Shown piece after piece: positions 38,007 to 45,020 of a stretch of 45,020 nt of DNA; within the stretch, counting starts at the first letter, position 1; each line of letters starts with the position of its first letter. This DNA is from Nanobdellota archaeon. GTDB lineage: Archaea; Nanobdellota; Nanobdellia; CSSed11-243R1. The translations under genes and the position numbers were made by a program. The stretch spans positions 1 to 45,020 of the forward strand of contig JAGGYW010000015.1 of the NCBI GenBank assembly GCA_021162365.1, given 5' to 3'. Under the pieces are notes generated by a model, which saw only the letters and a program-made list of their open reading frames with translations, was not told the origin of the DNA and did no database searches.

Positions 38007-39128
38007 ATGAAAAAAATACTAATGTCTGTCGTTGGAATTGGATTAGGACATGCTACTAGATCAGAGGCAGTATACAGACAGATAAAAGAGAAATCAAAAG
38101 TCAAGATTCTAACATACCATGATACCTACAGATACTATAAAAAACTAAAGATCCCTGCAGAAGACTTTGGAGGATACAAATACAAAGGAAGAGGATATTC
38201 TTTTGATGTATTGCTACAGATAAATGATTTCTTCAAAAACCCAACAAAACTTCGAGCTGACTATAAGAGATTCAGAAATCTGGCAGACAAGTTTAAGCCA
38301 GACATTGTTTTTACCGACTCAGAGCCAAATGGATTTTTCTATGCCACACGAAGAGATTTACCAAACTTTACACTAACAAACCTGATAACTACATTAACAC
38401 ACTATAAGTTAGTCCCAAAAAAACTAAAAACAAGAGAGATAGCAATTCAGCATCTGTTGCTTAAGAGGCTAATCAACTTCATGCTCAAAAAGGGTGACAA
38501 GTTTTTTGTACCTTCCTTTGAAAGGAATATATTCTATGAAGAAAAGATAGAGTATACAGATTTAATCGTTAGAAAAAAGCCGGCACAGCTCCCTTCCATT
38601 TCACATTTAAAAAAGAAATTAAAAATAGATAAAGATTTCTACTATGTCCATGTCGGCGGCTCAGACATAGAAAGGGAACTTTTTCACATGCTGGAGTTAG
38701 TCCTCCCAAACTTCAAGGATGAATTCTTCATAGTTTCAAGCAATCATTCCACAAAAGAAGTAATTAAAAAAGATAACATGCTAATATTTCCATTTGTGAA
38801 AAATGCACTTGAATACGTAAAACTTTCAAAAGGAATTATATCTCCTGCAGGTCATTCAAGCATTTCAGAAGCACTTGTTTACAAAAAACCAATTCTTGTG
38901 ATACCTCTTAGAAACCATATTGAACAACTAGTAAACGGTGCACTCATTAAAAAAGAAGGACTTGGTGAAACCTGCTTCTTCGAAAGAAAACTAAGCATAA
39001 GCACACTAATAGACTCCTTAAAGAGATTTATCAGTAAATATGACATACTCACATCAAATGTAAAAGCAACCAAGTTCAAAGGGGATGGCGCAAAACAAAT
39101 TGCACGAGAAATATTAAAACAAAAGTGA
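38007..39128 (+). CDS. Glycosyltransferase, GT-B (family 28/MurG-like)
   Basis: 373 residues. The N-terminal GIGLGHATRSEAV motif and the C-terminal sugar-nucleotide site ISPAGHSSISEALVYKKPIL...RNHIEQ match GT-B enzymes of the MurG/MGT type. The donor and acceptor are unknown. It ends the operon with PAP2 and the deacetylase, and its 3' end overlaps the convergent gene at 39114 by 15 bases. Confidence 0.88.
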   Translation: MKKILMSVVGIGLGHATRSEAVYRQIKEKSKVKILTYHDTYRYYKKLKIPAEDFGGYKYKGRGYSFDVLLQINDFFKNPTKLRADYKRFRNLADKFKPDIVFTDSEPNGFFYATRRDLPNFTLTNLITTLTHYKLVPKKLKTREIAIQHLLLKRLINFMLKKGDKFFVPSFERNIFYEEKIEYTDLIVRKKPAQLPSISHLKKKLKIDKDFYYVHVGGSDIERELFHMLELVLPNFKDEFFIVSSNHSTKEVIKKDNMLIFPFVKNALEYVKLSKGIISPAGHSSISEALVYKKPILVIPLRNHIEQLVNGALIKKEGLGETCFFERKLSISTLIDSLKRFISKYDILTSNVKATKFKGDGAKQIAREILKQK

Positions 39129-39416
39129 CCTTGTTCGCCACACTAAATCAACAATATCTTTTTTAGTTATTTTTACACTCCCTTTCTTAGAAATCCCCTT
39201 AAATATAAAACCATACTTCTTAAAGTCCATATCATTTAGAAAATCGACATATGCCTCCAATTCCTGTTTCTCTCTTGAATTGTTTGGGATTATATGGAGC
39301 ACATTACCCAAATTGTAAATAAATCTTCTAAAATCATCTTCATCCATCTCTTCAAATTTCTCGCTCAGTTTTATTATTCTCTCAACCTTTACCTTCGCAA
39401 GCTCGTACTGTTCCAT
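39114..39416 (-). CDS. Uncharacterised protein, 100 residues
   Basis: A charged protein: helices in the first 60 residues (MEQYELAKVKVERIIKLSEK, DDFRRFIYNLGNVLHII), then a short β-hairpin (KKYGFIFKGISKKGSVKITKKD) and a helical end. Its start overlaps the end of the gene at 39389 by 28 bases, so the two are cotranscribed. The family is not recognised. Confidence 0.65.
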   Translation of the reverse strand: MEQYELAKVKVERIIKLSEKFEEMDEDDFRRFIYNLGNVLHIIPNNSREKQELEAYVDFLNDMDFKKYGFIFKGISKKGSVKITKKDIVDLVWRTRSLLF

Positions 39417-39877
39417 GACGGCATACCCTTTTCTATCTTGTTAATAAAACTCCTTGCTATGCTTAAATATCTTTTCATGCTTTTTTCATTAATGACAACA
39501 GTATCAAAGTTCGGCAAAAATAAAACATAATCTTCGCCGCGTTTAATCTCAGCTTGGCTTTTCCTATATGCCCTTGTAACCTGAATAATTTCATTTACAA
39601 GGTGCTTTTCACTAGTTACAATATTCAACTCTTTCATGAATTCCTCAAAAAACAACCTTCTCGTCAAATCCTCGCTTTCAGGGATAATTCTCAATTTCTT
39701 CATCTTTTTCTGCGCCAGCAAATACGCTTTCATGGCAAGCATAACACACTTATTTAGATGCTCAAGAATGCTAAGAAAAACATTTTTATCTTGAACTACA
39801 GGAAGAGCTACAAAAAAGATGTGATCTGCCAGATTAAGCTCCTTTTTTGCATCTTTAAATAACTCTAAGGCATCCAC
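39389..39877 (-). CDS. Uncharacterised helical protein, possibly HEPN-like
   Basis: 162 residues, all helical. The arrangement (DAKKELNLADHIFFVALPVVQDKNVFL split by helices, HLNKCVMLAMKAYLLAQKKM, then AYRKSQAEIKRGEDYVLF) is like HEPN domains, but no R-x4-6-H motif is present. It is the upstream partner of the small gene at 39114, divergent from the L10e gene. A nucleic acid or regulatory role is only a guess. Confidence 0.65.
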   Translation of the reverse strand: MDALELFKDAKKELNLADHIFFVALPVVQDKNVFLSILEHLNKCVMLAMKAYLLAQKKMKKLRIIPESEDLTRRLFFEEFMKELNIVTSEKHLVNEIIQVTRAYRKSQAEIKRGEDYVLFLPNFDTVVINEKSMKRYLSIARSFINKIEKGMPSWNSTSLRR

Positions 39878-39961
39878 AGAATTATATATACAATTATACT
39901 CCTTAAATCTTACTAAAGGCGTAGGAAAAGATTTAAAAAGAGGAAAAATCAGGAGATAAGT

Positions 39962-40483
39962 ATGGCAAGATTAAGAAAGGCAGTATGCTACAGAAAAATA
40001 GAAAGGCCATATACGAGGAAATCAAGAAAGAGAGAAAAGTCATATGTACGCGGAGCGCCGTATCCCAAAATAGTAATGTTTGATATGGGAAATAAAAGTG
40101 CGAACTTTCCATACAGAGTTAAGCTAATTTCAAAGAACAACGTCCAAATTAGGCATAACGCCTTAGAATCTGCAAGAGTGGCTGTAAACAAACAGCTAAC
40201 TAAATTTATTGGCACAAACAACTATTACTTTAAAATAAAGCCATTTCCACACCACATTCTAAGAGAAAATCCATTAGCTGCAGGTGCTGGGGCAGACAGA
40301 TTCCAGACAGGTATGAGCCACGCATTTGGAAAGCCAATAGGACTAGCAGCACAAGTCAGAAAGGGACAAGAACTTATGTACGTGGACACAGATGAAAAGT
40401 TTGTTGAAGCCGCAAAAAAAGCAATAAAACAAGCAGCATATAAATTCCCACTAAAAGTCAAAATCGAAGTAGTTAAAAAATAA
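39962..40483 (+). CDS. rpl10e: Ribosomal protein L10e (uL16)
   Basis: 173 residues: MARLRKAVCYRKIERPYTRKS, RGAPYPKIVMFDMGN, PFPHHILRENPLAAGAGADRF and GMSHAFGKPIGLAAQVRKGQ are typical. It is a large-subunit protein near the peptidyl transferase centre. A TATA-like AGATTTAAAAAG lies about 27 bases upstream, so the ATG at 39962 is probably leaderless. PEP synthase follows 53 bases downstream. Confidence 0.96.
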   Translation: MARLRKAVCYRKIERPYTRKSRKREKSYVRGAPYPKIVMFDMGNKSANFPYRVKLISKNNVQIRHNALESARVAVNKQLTKFIGTNNYYFKIKPFPHHILRENPLAAGAGADRFQTGMSHAFGKPIGLAAQVRKGQELMYVDTDEKFVEAAKKAIKQAAYKFPLKVKIEVVKK

Positions 40484-40535
40484 ACTTTCACAACTATTAT
40501 ATACTTCTTTTAATTTCTATTAATTGGTGAGCCAC

Positions 40536-42896
40536 ATGACCGAAAAAGAAAAAGCATTAATTCTAAATTTCAAGGAGATCCACAAAGAGGATGTTCCATT
40601 AGTTGGGGGTAAGGGTGCAAACCTCGGCGAAATGTACAACTCTGGATTTCCAGTACCCCCCGGATTTTGTATAACCGCATACGCATATGAGAAGTTCCTT
40701 GAGGAAACAAGCATAAAAGACGAAATAAAAGAAATCCTTTCAAATCTCAATGTTGATGATAATGATTCCTTGCAATCTGCCTCAAAACAAATCCAAACCA
40801 TCATAGTCACCGAAGAAATCCCAAGCGAAATTGCTAATGCCATTGTAAAGGCATATGAGGGAATGTACAAAAGCCAATATGATCTTCCAAAATCAGTCGG
40901 CATGTTCATTAATGCTGCACGAGAGCCACCTTTCGTTGCAGTGAGATCAAGCGCAACAGCAGAGGACTTACCAAGTGCAAGCTTCGCCGGACAACAGGCA
41001 ACATTCTTGAATGTAAAAGGAGAGAAGGAACTCCTTGAAGCTGTAAAAAAGTGTTGGGCCTCTCTCTTTACTGCAAGGGCAATCTTTTACAGAGAGAAAA
41101 ATAACTTTGATCATTTCAAAGTCAAAATATCCGACGTTGTTCAAAAAATGGTTGACTCAACTAAGAGTGGCGTTGCATTTTCTGTTGATCCAATATCTGA
41201 AGACAGAGATAAGATTGTAATTGAAGCGGGATGGGGACTTGGAGAAGCAATTGTATCTGGAGCAATAAATCCCGATCACTATGTTGTAGATAAAAACACA
41301 TGGAAAATCATTGATAAAAAAATATCCAAAAAGGATTTCATGATTACCCGTGATCCAACCGGAAAAAACAAGAAAATATACCTTGATGAGCCAAAGAGAA
41401 GTTCCCAAGTCCTAAGTGACGAAGAAATAATTGAACTTGCAAAAATGGTAAAAAGAATAGAAGAACACTATGGAAAGCCACAAGACATAGAATGGGCTTA
41501 CGAAGGAAAGAAACTATTTATCGTTCAAAGCAGACCAATTACAACTCTGGGAAAAGAAAAACAAACATCTATGAAGAAACCCCTTGGAGAACCAATTCTA
41601 AAAGGGATGCCGGCAAGCCATGGTATTGTATCAGGACAAGTCAAAATCGTGTTTGATGTAAATAATCTTGACAAGGTCCAGCACGGGGATATACTTGTAA
41701 CCAAAATGACAGACCCAGATTTTGTTCCTGCCATGAAAAGGGCTGCAGCCATAGTAACAGATGAAGGTGGGATTACAAGCCATGCAGCAATAGTTAGCAG
41801 GGAGATGGGAATCCCCTGTATCGTTGGGACTGAAAAAGCAACACAAATCCTAAAGGACGGGGACATAATTACTGTAGATGCAATAAATGGGTATGTATAC
41901 CGTGGAGAAAAAACTGAGGAAGTAGAAGCAAAAGAAGAAAAGCATGAAGAAAAACCAAAAATTCCAATTGAGCAAATCAAGACAAAAACAAAAATTTACA
42001 TGAATCTTGGAATTCCAGAGAAGATAGACGAATATAAGGACTTACCAATTGATGGTATTGGACTCATGAGAGTCGAGTTTATAATTGCAGATGTAATAAA
42101 AGAACATCCTCTCCATATGATTGAACAAGGGAGATCGCAGGAATTTATAGACAAGCTTGCAGAAGGAATAAAAAAAGTTGCAGCAGCAATCTATCCGCGC
42201 CCAGTAGTTGTTAGATTTAGCGACTTCAAGACAAACGAATATGAAAACCTAATTGGCGGAGAAAAGTTCGAGCCAAAGGAGGACAATCCAATGATAGGAT
42301 GGCGTGGCGTATCAAGATACATCTCTGAAAAATTTGAACCCGCATTTAGATTAGAGTGCAGGGCAATCAGAAAGGTAAGGGAAGAATTTAATAATGTGTG
42401 GGTCATGTTCCCATTTGTAAGAAAGCCTGACGAAGTCAAAAAGGCGCTCGAAATCCTAAAAAGCGAAGGGCTCGAAAGAAGTGATGACTTCAAGATTTGG
42501 ATTATGTCAGAAGTGCCCGCTGTTGCAATATTACCAGAAGAATTTGCAAAGCTTGACATTGACGGAACTTCGATAGGCTCTAATGATCTAACGCAATTAA
42601 CTCTTGGGGTAGATAGGGACTCTGAAACCCTTGGAAAGATGGGATACTTTGACGAGAGAAACCCGGCTGTCCTTCACGCCATAAAAAGAATTATTGATGG
42701 ATTCCACAAGCACAGAAAAACAGTTTCATTATGCGGGCAAAGTGTAAGTGTGTATCCAGAAATCGCAGAGTTTTTAGTTAACTGTGGAATTGACTCTGTA
42801 AGTGTGAATCCGGATGCAGTCGAATCGGTAAAAAGACATGTTGCAGAAATAGAATCCAGATTAAAGTATATAGAAATGGCACACGAAGATGACTAA
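40536..42896 (+). CDS. ppsA: Phosphoenolpyruvate synthase
   Basis: 786 residues from the ATG at 40536, after GGTGAG; a TTG at 40524 overlaps that site. The ATP-grasp part has VRSSATAEDLPSASFAGQ. The swivelling domain has the phosphohistidine H416 in GGITSHAAIVSRE. The C-terminal TIM barrel ends with CGQSVSVYP and CGIDSVSVNPDAV. It converts pyruvate plus ATP to PEP and AMP for gluconeogenesis, or the reverse in glycolysis. The end overlaps the convergent PIN gene by 4 bases. Confidence 0.96.
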   Translation: MTEKEKALILNFKEIHKEDVPLVGGKGANLGEMYNSGFPVPPGFCITAYAYEKFLEETSIKDEIKEILSNLNVDDNDSLQSASKQIQTIIVTEEIPSEIANAIVKAYEGMYKSQYDLPKSVGMFINAAREPPFVAVRSSATAEDLPSASFAGQQATFLNVKGEKELLEAVKKCWASLFTARAIFYREKNNFDHFKVKISDVVQKMVDSTKSGVAFSVDPISEDRDKIVIEAGWGLGEAIVSGAINPDHYVVDKNTWKIIDKKISKKDFMITRDPTGKNKKIYLDEPKRSSQVLSDEEIIELAKMVKRIEEHYGKPQDIEWAYEGKKLFIVQSRPITTLGKEKQTSMKKPLGEPILKGMPASHGIVSGQVKIVFDVNNLDKVQHGDILVTKMTDPDFVPAMKRAAAIVTDEGGITSHAAIVSREMGIPCIVGTEKATQILKDGDIITVDAINGYVYRGEKTEEVEAKEEKHEEKPKIPIEQIKTKTKIYMNLGIPEKIDEYKDLPIDGIGLMRVEFIIADVIKEHPLHMIEQGRSQEFIDKLAEGIKKVAAAIYPRPVVVRFSDFKTNEYENLIGGEKFEPKEDNPMIGWRGVSRYISEKFEPAFRLECRAIRKVREEFNNVWVMFPFVRKPDEVKKALEILKSEGLERSDDFKIWIMSEVPAVAILPEEFAKLDIDGTSIGSNDLTQLTLGVDRDSETLGKMGYFDERNPAVLHAIKRIIDGFHKHRKTVSLCGQSVSVYPEIAEFLVNCGIDSVSVNPDAVESVKRHVAEIESRLKYIEMAHEDD

Positions 42897-43588
42897 GAGA
42901 GAAGATGCACATACTCTTCTATCTCTTTAAATGAAACAGCACATCCAGAAAACCTTAGGGCGTATAACACACCTTCAAGAACATCCCTTCCACACTTCTT
43001 TTTATTTGGAAGATGGCACTTTGCAACCATCTCATCAAATATCCCAATGTCATATGCAAGAGCGGCTAAATCAACACTCCTAACAACTGAAATTCCTTCA
43101 AATACCCTATTAAAGCTGTGCAACGCCCTTTCATTAACAGTTACTCTCTCATGGAACTTTCTTTCAAGCATCTTCTTTACGAAATCGGGAGCCTCAACTA
43201 AAAGCCGAAGTGTTTTTTCATCCGTCACAATTGCATCTGCATTTATCTTTCTCGCAAGAACTGCAACTTCCGCGTCCGCTTGTTGCAATATCCTAAGAGG
43301 GTTGTGTTTAATGTAAAAGCTTGAATTAGCATAGCTTAACATCTCAGAAGCTTCACTCCTAACATCCATATCATGCTCCTCAAATATCCCATTAGAGAAA
43401 TATCGCATAACTCTTATTGCCTCGTACTTAAACTTCTTAGAACGAAGGCCACTATCAATAACTTCATCTTTTACGCCTTTTGGAACCACAAACCTAAATC
43501 CGCGTGACTTTAGCTCCTTAAAAACCCACATTAAGCAATTCATTGCACATGAGATGATTGTTGATGAATCTACAACTAAAACTGCCAT
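42893..43588 (-). CDS. PIN-domain protein
   Basis: 231 residues from the second ATG (43588), after AAAGGA; an ATG two codons earlier is possible. PIN features are VVDSSTIIS at the N-terminus and QADAEVAVLARKINADAIVTDEKTLRLL, with acidic residues that could bind metal for RNA cleavage. The C-terminal 70 residues are helical and hold several Cys (KCHLPNKKKCGRDV). It is cotranscribed with the upstream helix-turn-helix gene, an arrangement similar to a toxin-antitoxin pair or a regulatory nuclease pair. Confidence 0.78.
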   Translation of the reverse strand: MAVLVVDSSTIISCAMNCLMWVFKELKSRGFRFVVPKGVKDEVIDSGLRSKKFKYEAIRVMRYFSNGIFEEHDMDVRSEASEMLSYANSSFYIKHNPLRILQQADAEVAVLARKINADAIVTDEKTLRLLVEAPDFVKKMLERKFHERVTVNERALHSFNRVFEGISVVRSVDLAALAYDIGIFDEMVAKCHLPNKKKCGRDVLEGVLYALRFSGCAVSFKEIEEYVHLLS

Positions 43589-43590
43589 TT

Positions 43591-44190
43591 TCATCCTTTC
43601 TCCAAAAGCTGTTTAAGTTTCCTAAATCTCTCCCGAATATCCTTAGGAGTTTGCAACTCCTCATGGAATTTTGTTTCCCCAACTTTCTTCATTAAATCCC
43701 ATTTAGATACACCAAGCATCTCAGCCACGCTTGAAAGAGAGAGACCATGTTCATACATCTTTGCTCCTTTTTGGACTTTCGCAAACTCTAAAACATCTTC
43801 TACATATCTACCAAAAGATGTATCAAACTCAGAAATCTCTTTTAGCATGCTAACTATTGCCTTTGAGAACTTCTCAAAATCACGATTCTCAAGGAATGTA
43901 ATCAATGCCCCAAAGTTTTCATCCATGCCCTTCATGAAATCCTCAAGCTCTTCGCTATGTTGCCTTTGGACTTCGCTTTTCTCTAAAATCTTGCTTAAAG
44001 AGTAAGTTATCATAGCTATGTAAATTGCTCTTTTATCTTTGTAAATTGATGAACAGTGTATGGTGTGGTCGCTAAGCTCTTTTAACTTAGGTGCATCCCT
44101 CAGCTCCAAAGCAGCCTTTATTTCCCTAAGCGTGTTGAGCAAATCTTCGCACAATTCATCACTCATCGGATTAACTTCCACTTTTGACAT
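43591..44190 (-). CDS. Helical protein with C-terminal helix-turn-helix, partner of PIN protein
   Basis: 199 residues. The first 150 are helices (ALELRDAPKLKELSDHTIHCSSIYKDKRA, FENRDFEKFSKAI-like). The C-terminal part has a likely helix-turn-helix, GLSLSSVAEMLGVSKWDLMKKVG. The gene is immediately upstream of the PIN gene with a short overlap. A minus-strand TATA-like TAATATATAATATAAC at 44205-44220 precedes the ATG. The role is probably DNA binding or neutralising the PIN protein; this is inference. Confidence 0.72.
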   Translation of the reverse strand: MSKVEVNPMSDELCEDLLNTLREIKAALELRDAPKLKELSDHTIHCSSIYKDKRAIYIAMITYSLSKILEKSEVQRQHSEELEDFMKGMDENFGALITFLENRDFEKFSKAIVSMLKEISEFDTSFGRYVEDVLEFAKVQKGAKMYEHGLSLSSVAEMLGVSKWDLMKKVGETKFHEELQTPKDIRERFRKLKQLLEKG

Positions 44191-44286
44191 AATATCTTAC
44201 AAAATGTTATATTATATATTAATTTCCAATGGGAAATAGTGGACAGCACCCCAAAAGTTAAAAACGAAATAAAGGTTAACACATTT

Positions 44287-45020
44287 ATGCAATTACTTTT
44301 TCCATTCGATAAGATAAGACCAACACAGGAAAAGATGATTAAAGACATTGAGATAGCACTAAAGAACAAAAAACACCTGGTCGCCCATGCACCAACAGGA
44401 ACCGGAAAAAGTGCGGCTGCTCTTTCGGCAGCCCTAACTTATGCTATTGAAAATGGAAAGACAATTTTATTTCTAACTCCAAAACACACACAACACCAAA
44501 TAGCTATAGAAACCCTTCAAAAGATAAAAGAAAAGTTCAATGTGAAGATAACTGCAACAGATTTCATAGGAAAAAAGTGGATGTGTAGGGTTCCTGGAGT
44601 GGATTCATTGACAAGCAGGGATTTTAATGAGTTTTGCGCTGAAATGAGAAAAGAAGAAAGATGCCCATTTTACAACAACATTTGGAAGAAAAACAAATTA
44701 ACAAATTCTGCAAAGAAACTAATTGAAAACTTAAAAGAAAAGTCGCCAATACATGTAGAAGAGCTCACATCAATTGCATCTAAGGAGGAAATGTGCCCCT
44801 ACTATATTGCAACCGAATTGGCGAAGGACTCAAAAGTAATCATAGCTGATTATTACCATATTTTCCATCCCCGTGTTAGAAATGCATTTTTGCTAAGAAC
44901 AAAAAAGGAGTTTGAGAATTGTATCATAATAGTGGATGAAGCCCAAAATCTACCAAACAGAATAAGGAGCGTTTTATCCTCAAAAATATCAAATATATCA
45001 ATAAATTTTGCTATTAAAGA
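44287..45020 (+). CDS. XPD/Rad3-family DNA helicase (5' part, cut by window end)
   Basis: At least 244 residues with no stop in the window. Motif Ia/Walker A is HAPTGTGKSAAAL (about 36-48). Four cysteines follow (WMC, EFC, RCPFY, MCPYY) as in the iron-sulfur cluster of XPD. ADYYHIFHP and Walker B VDEAQNL come after. XPD helicases usually have DEAH; here it is DEAQ. The ATG at 44287 lies about 25-30 bases after AAAAGTTAAAAACG. It unwinds DNA in repair. Confidence 0.88.
   Translation, partial: MQLLFPFDKIRPTQEKMIKDIEIALKNKKHLVAHAPTGTGKSAAALSAALTYAIENGKTILFLTPKHTQHQIAIETLQKIKEKFNVKITATDFIGKKWMCRVPGVDSLTSRDFNEFCAEMRKEERCPFYNNIWKKNKLTNSAKKLIENLKEKSPIHVEELTSIASKEEMCPYYIATELAKDSKVIIADYYHIFHPRVRNAFLLRTKKEFENCIIIVDEAQNLPNRIRSVLSSKISNISINFAIK

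Noticed and set aside
1-45020. CRISPR array, insertion sequence, prophage or integrase
   Set aside because: No regularly spaced repeats, transposase or recombinase motifs, or phage structural genes were seen on either strand.

Overview
The window comes from an uncultivated, AT-rich archaeon. It carries Cdc6/Orc1, TFB, a TFS-like factor, LSm, archaeal-type ribosomal proteins (eL33, eL37, eS8, eL15, uL16/L10e), NAC, Trm1, an Ogg2-type glycosylase, an XPD-type helicase and tRNA genes with bulge-helix-bulge-type introns. Many first genes have a TATA-like box about 25 bases before the ATG (leaderless starts). Genes inside operons have Shine-Dalgarno sequences and often overlap by ATGA or similar. 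The gene content would fit a DPANN-like or related euryarchaeal lineage, but I cannot place it from sequence alone. No CRISPR array, insertion sequence, rRNA or prophage was seen, and no gene-free stretch exceeds about 300 bases.

Layout. 1-2.4 kb: cdc6/orc1 with possible origin-type signals upstream, then a DUF63 membrane protein and a proline-rich coiled-coil protein. 2.5-9.3 kb: a block of largely unrecognised genes around an endonuclease IV-like TIM-barrel protein that keeps all nine zinc ligands. The block also has two paralogous nucleotidyltransferase proteins with helical C-termini, two helical proteins and an acidic protein; it is one of the better candidates for an undescribed system. 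9.4-17.3 kb: mainly information processing (eL33, Ogg2, Trm1, TFB, a multi-HhH protein, eL37-LSm, eS8), with CorA and an EncFtn-like ferritin between. 17.4-23 kb: four intron-bearing tRNA genes (Lys, Ala, Met, Thr) mixed with an adenosine-specific kinase, CYTH, HIT, SWIM and membrane proteins. 23-29.6 kb: a Ras-like GTPase with a large insertion, a DEAD-box helicase, HAD, Nudix, a methyltransferase, an MNT-HEPN pair, dUTPase and a nucleotide-kinase-like protein. 30-32.7 kb: a three-gene operon of unknown function (small protein, radical SAM enzyme, phosphoribosyltransferase-like protein) that runs into a tRNA-Pro gene. 32.9-39.1 kb: a PDZ-SecD-like protein, eL15-NAC, then an operon of MscS, two free-standing Lrp/AsnC effector domains, PAP2, a LmbE/PIG-L deacetylase and a glycosyltransferase (probably envelope glycolipid work). 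39.1-45 kb: two hypotheticals, L10e, PEP synthase, a PIN/HTH pair and the 5' part of an XPD-like helicase cut by the window end.

The most striking signal is in the tRNA introns. Six introns in four tRNA genes (Lys, Ala x2, Thr x2, Pro) share a pyrimidine/purine stem and a loop with a run of A followed by GC. The intron in the T-loop of tRNA-Ala and the intron at 37/38 of tRNA-Thr share a 16-base identical loop core and the same basal stem, although they sit at different tRNA positions. This looks like one family of tRNA introns that has moved between sites. tRNA-Met carries a further, different intron-like insert at the acceptor/D-arm junction.
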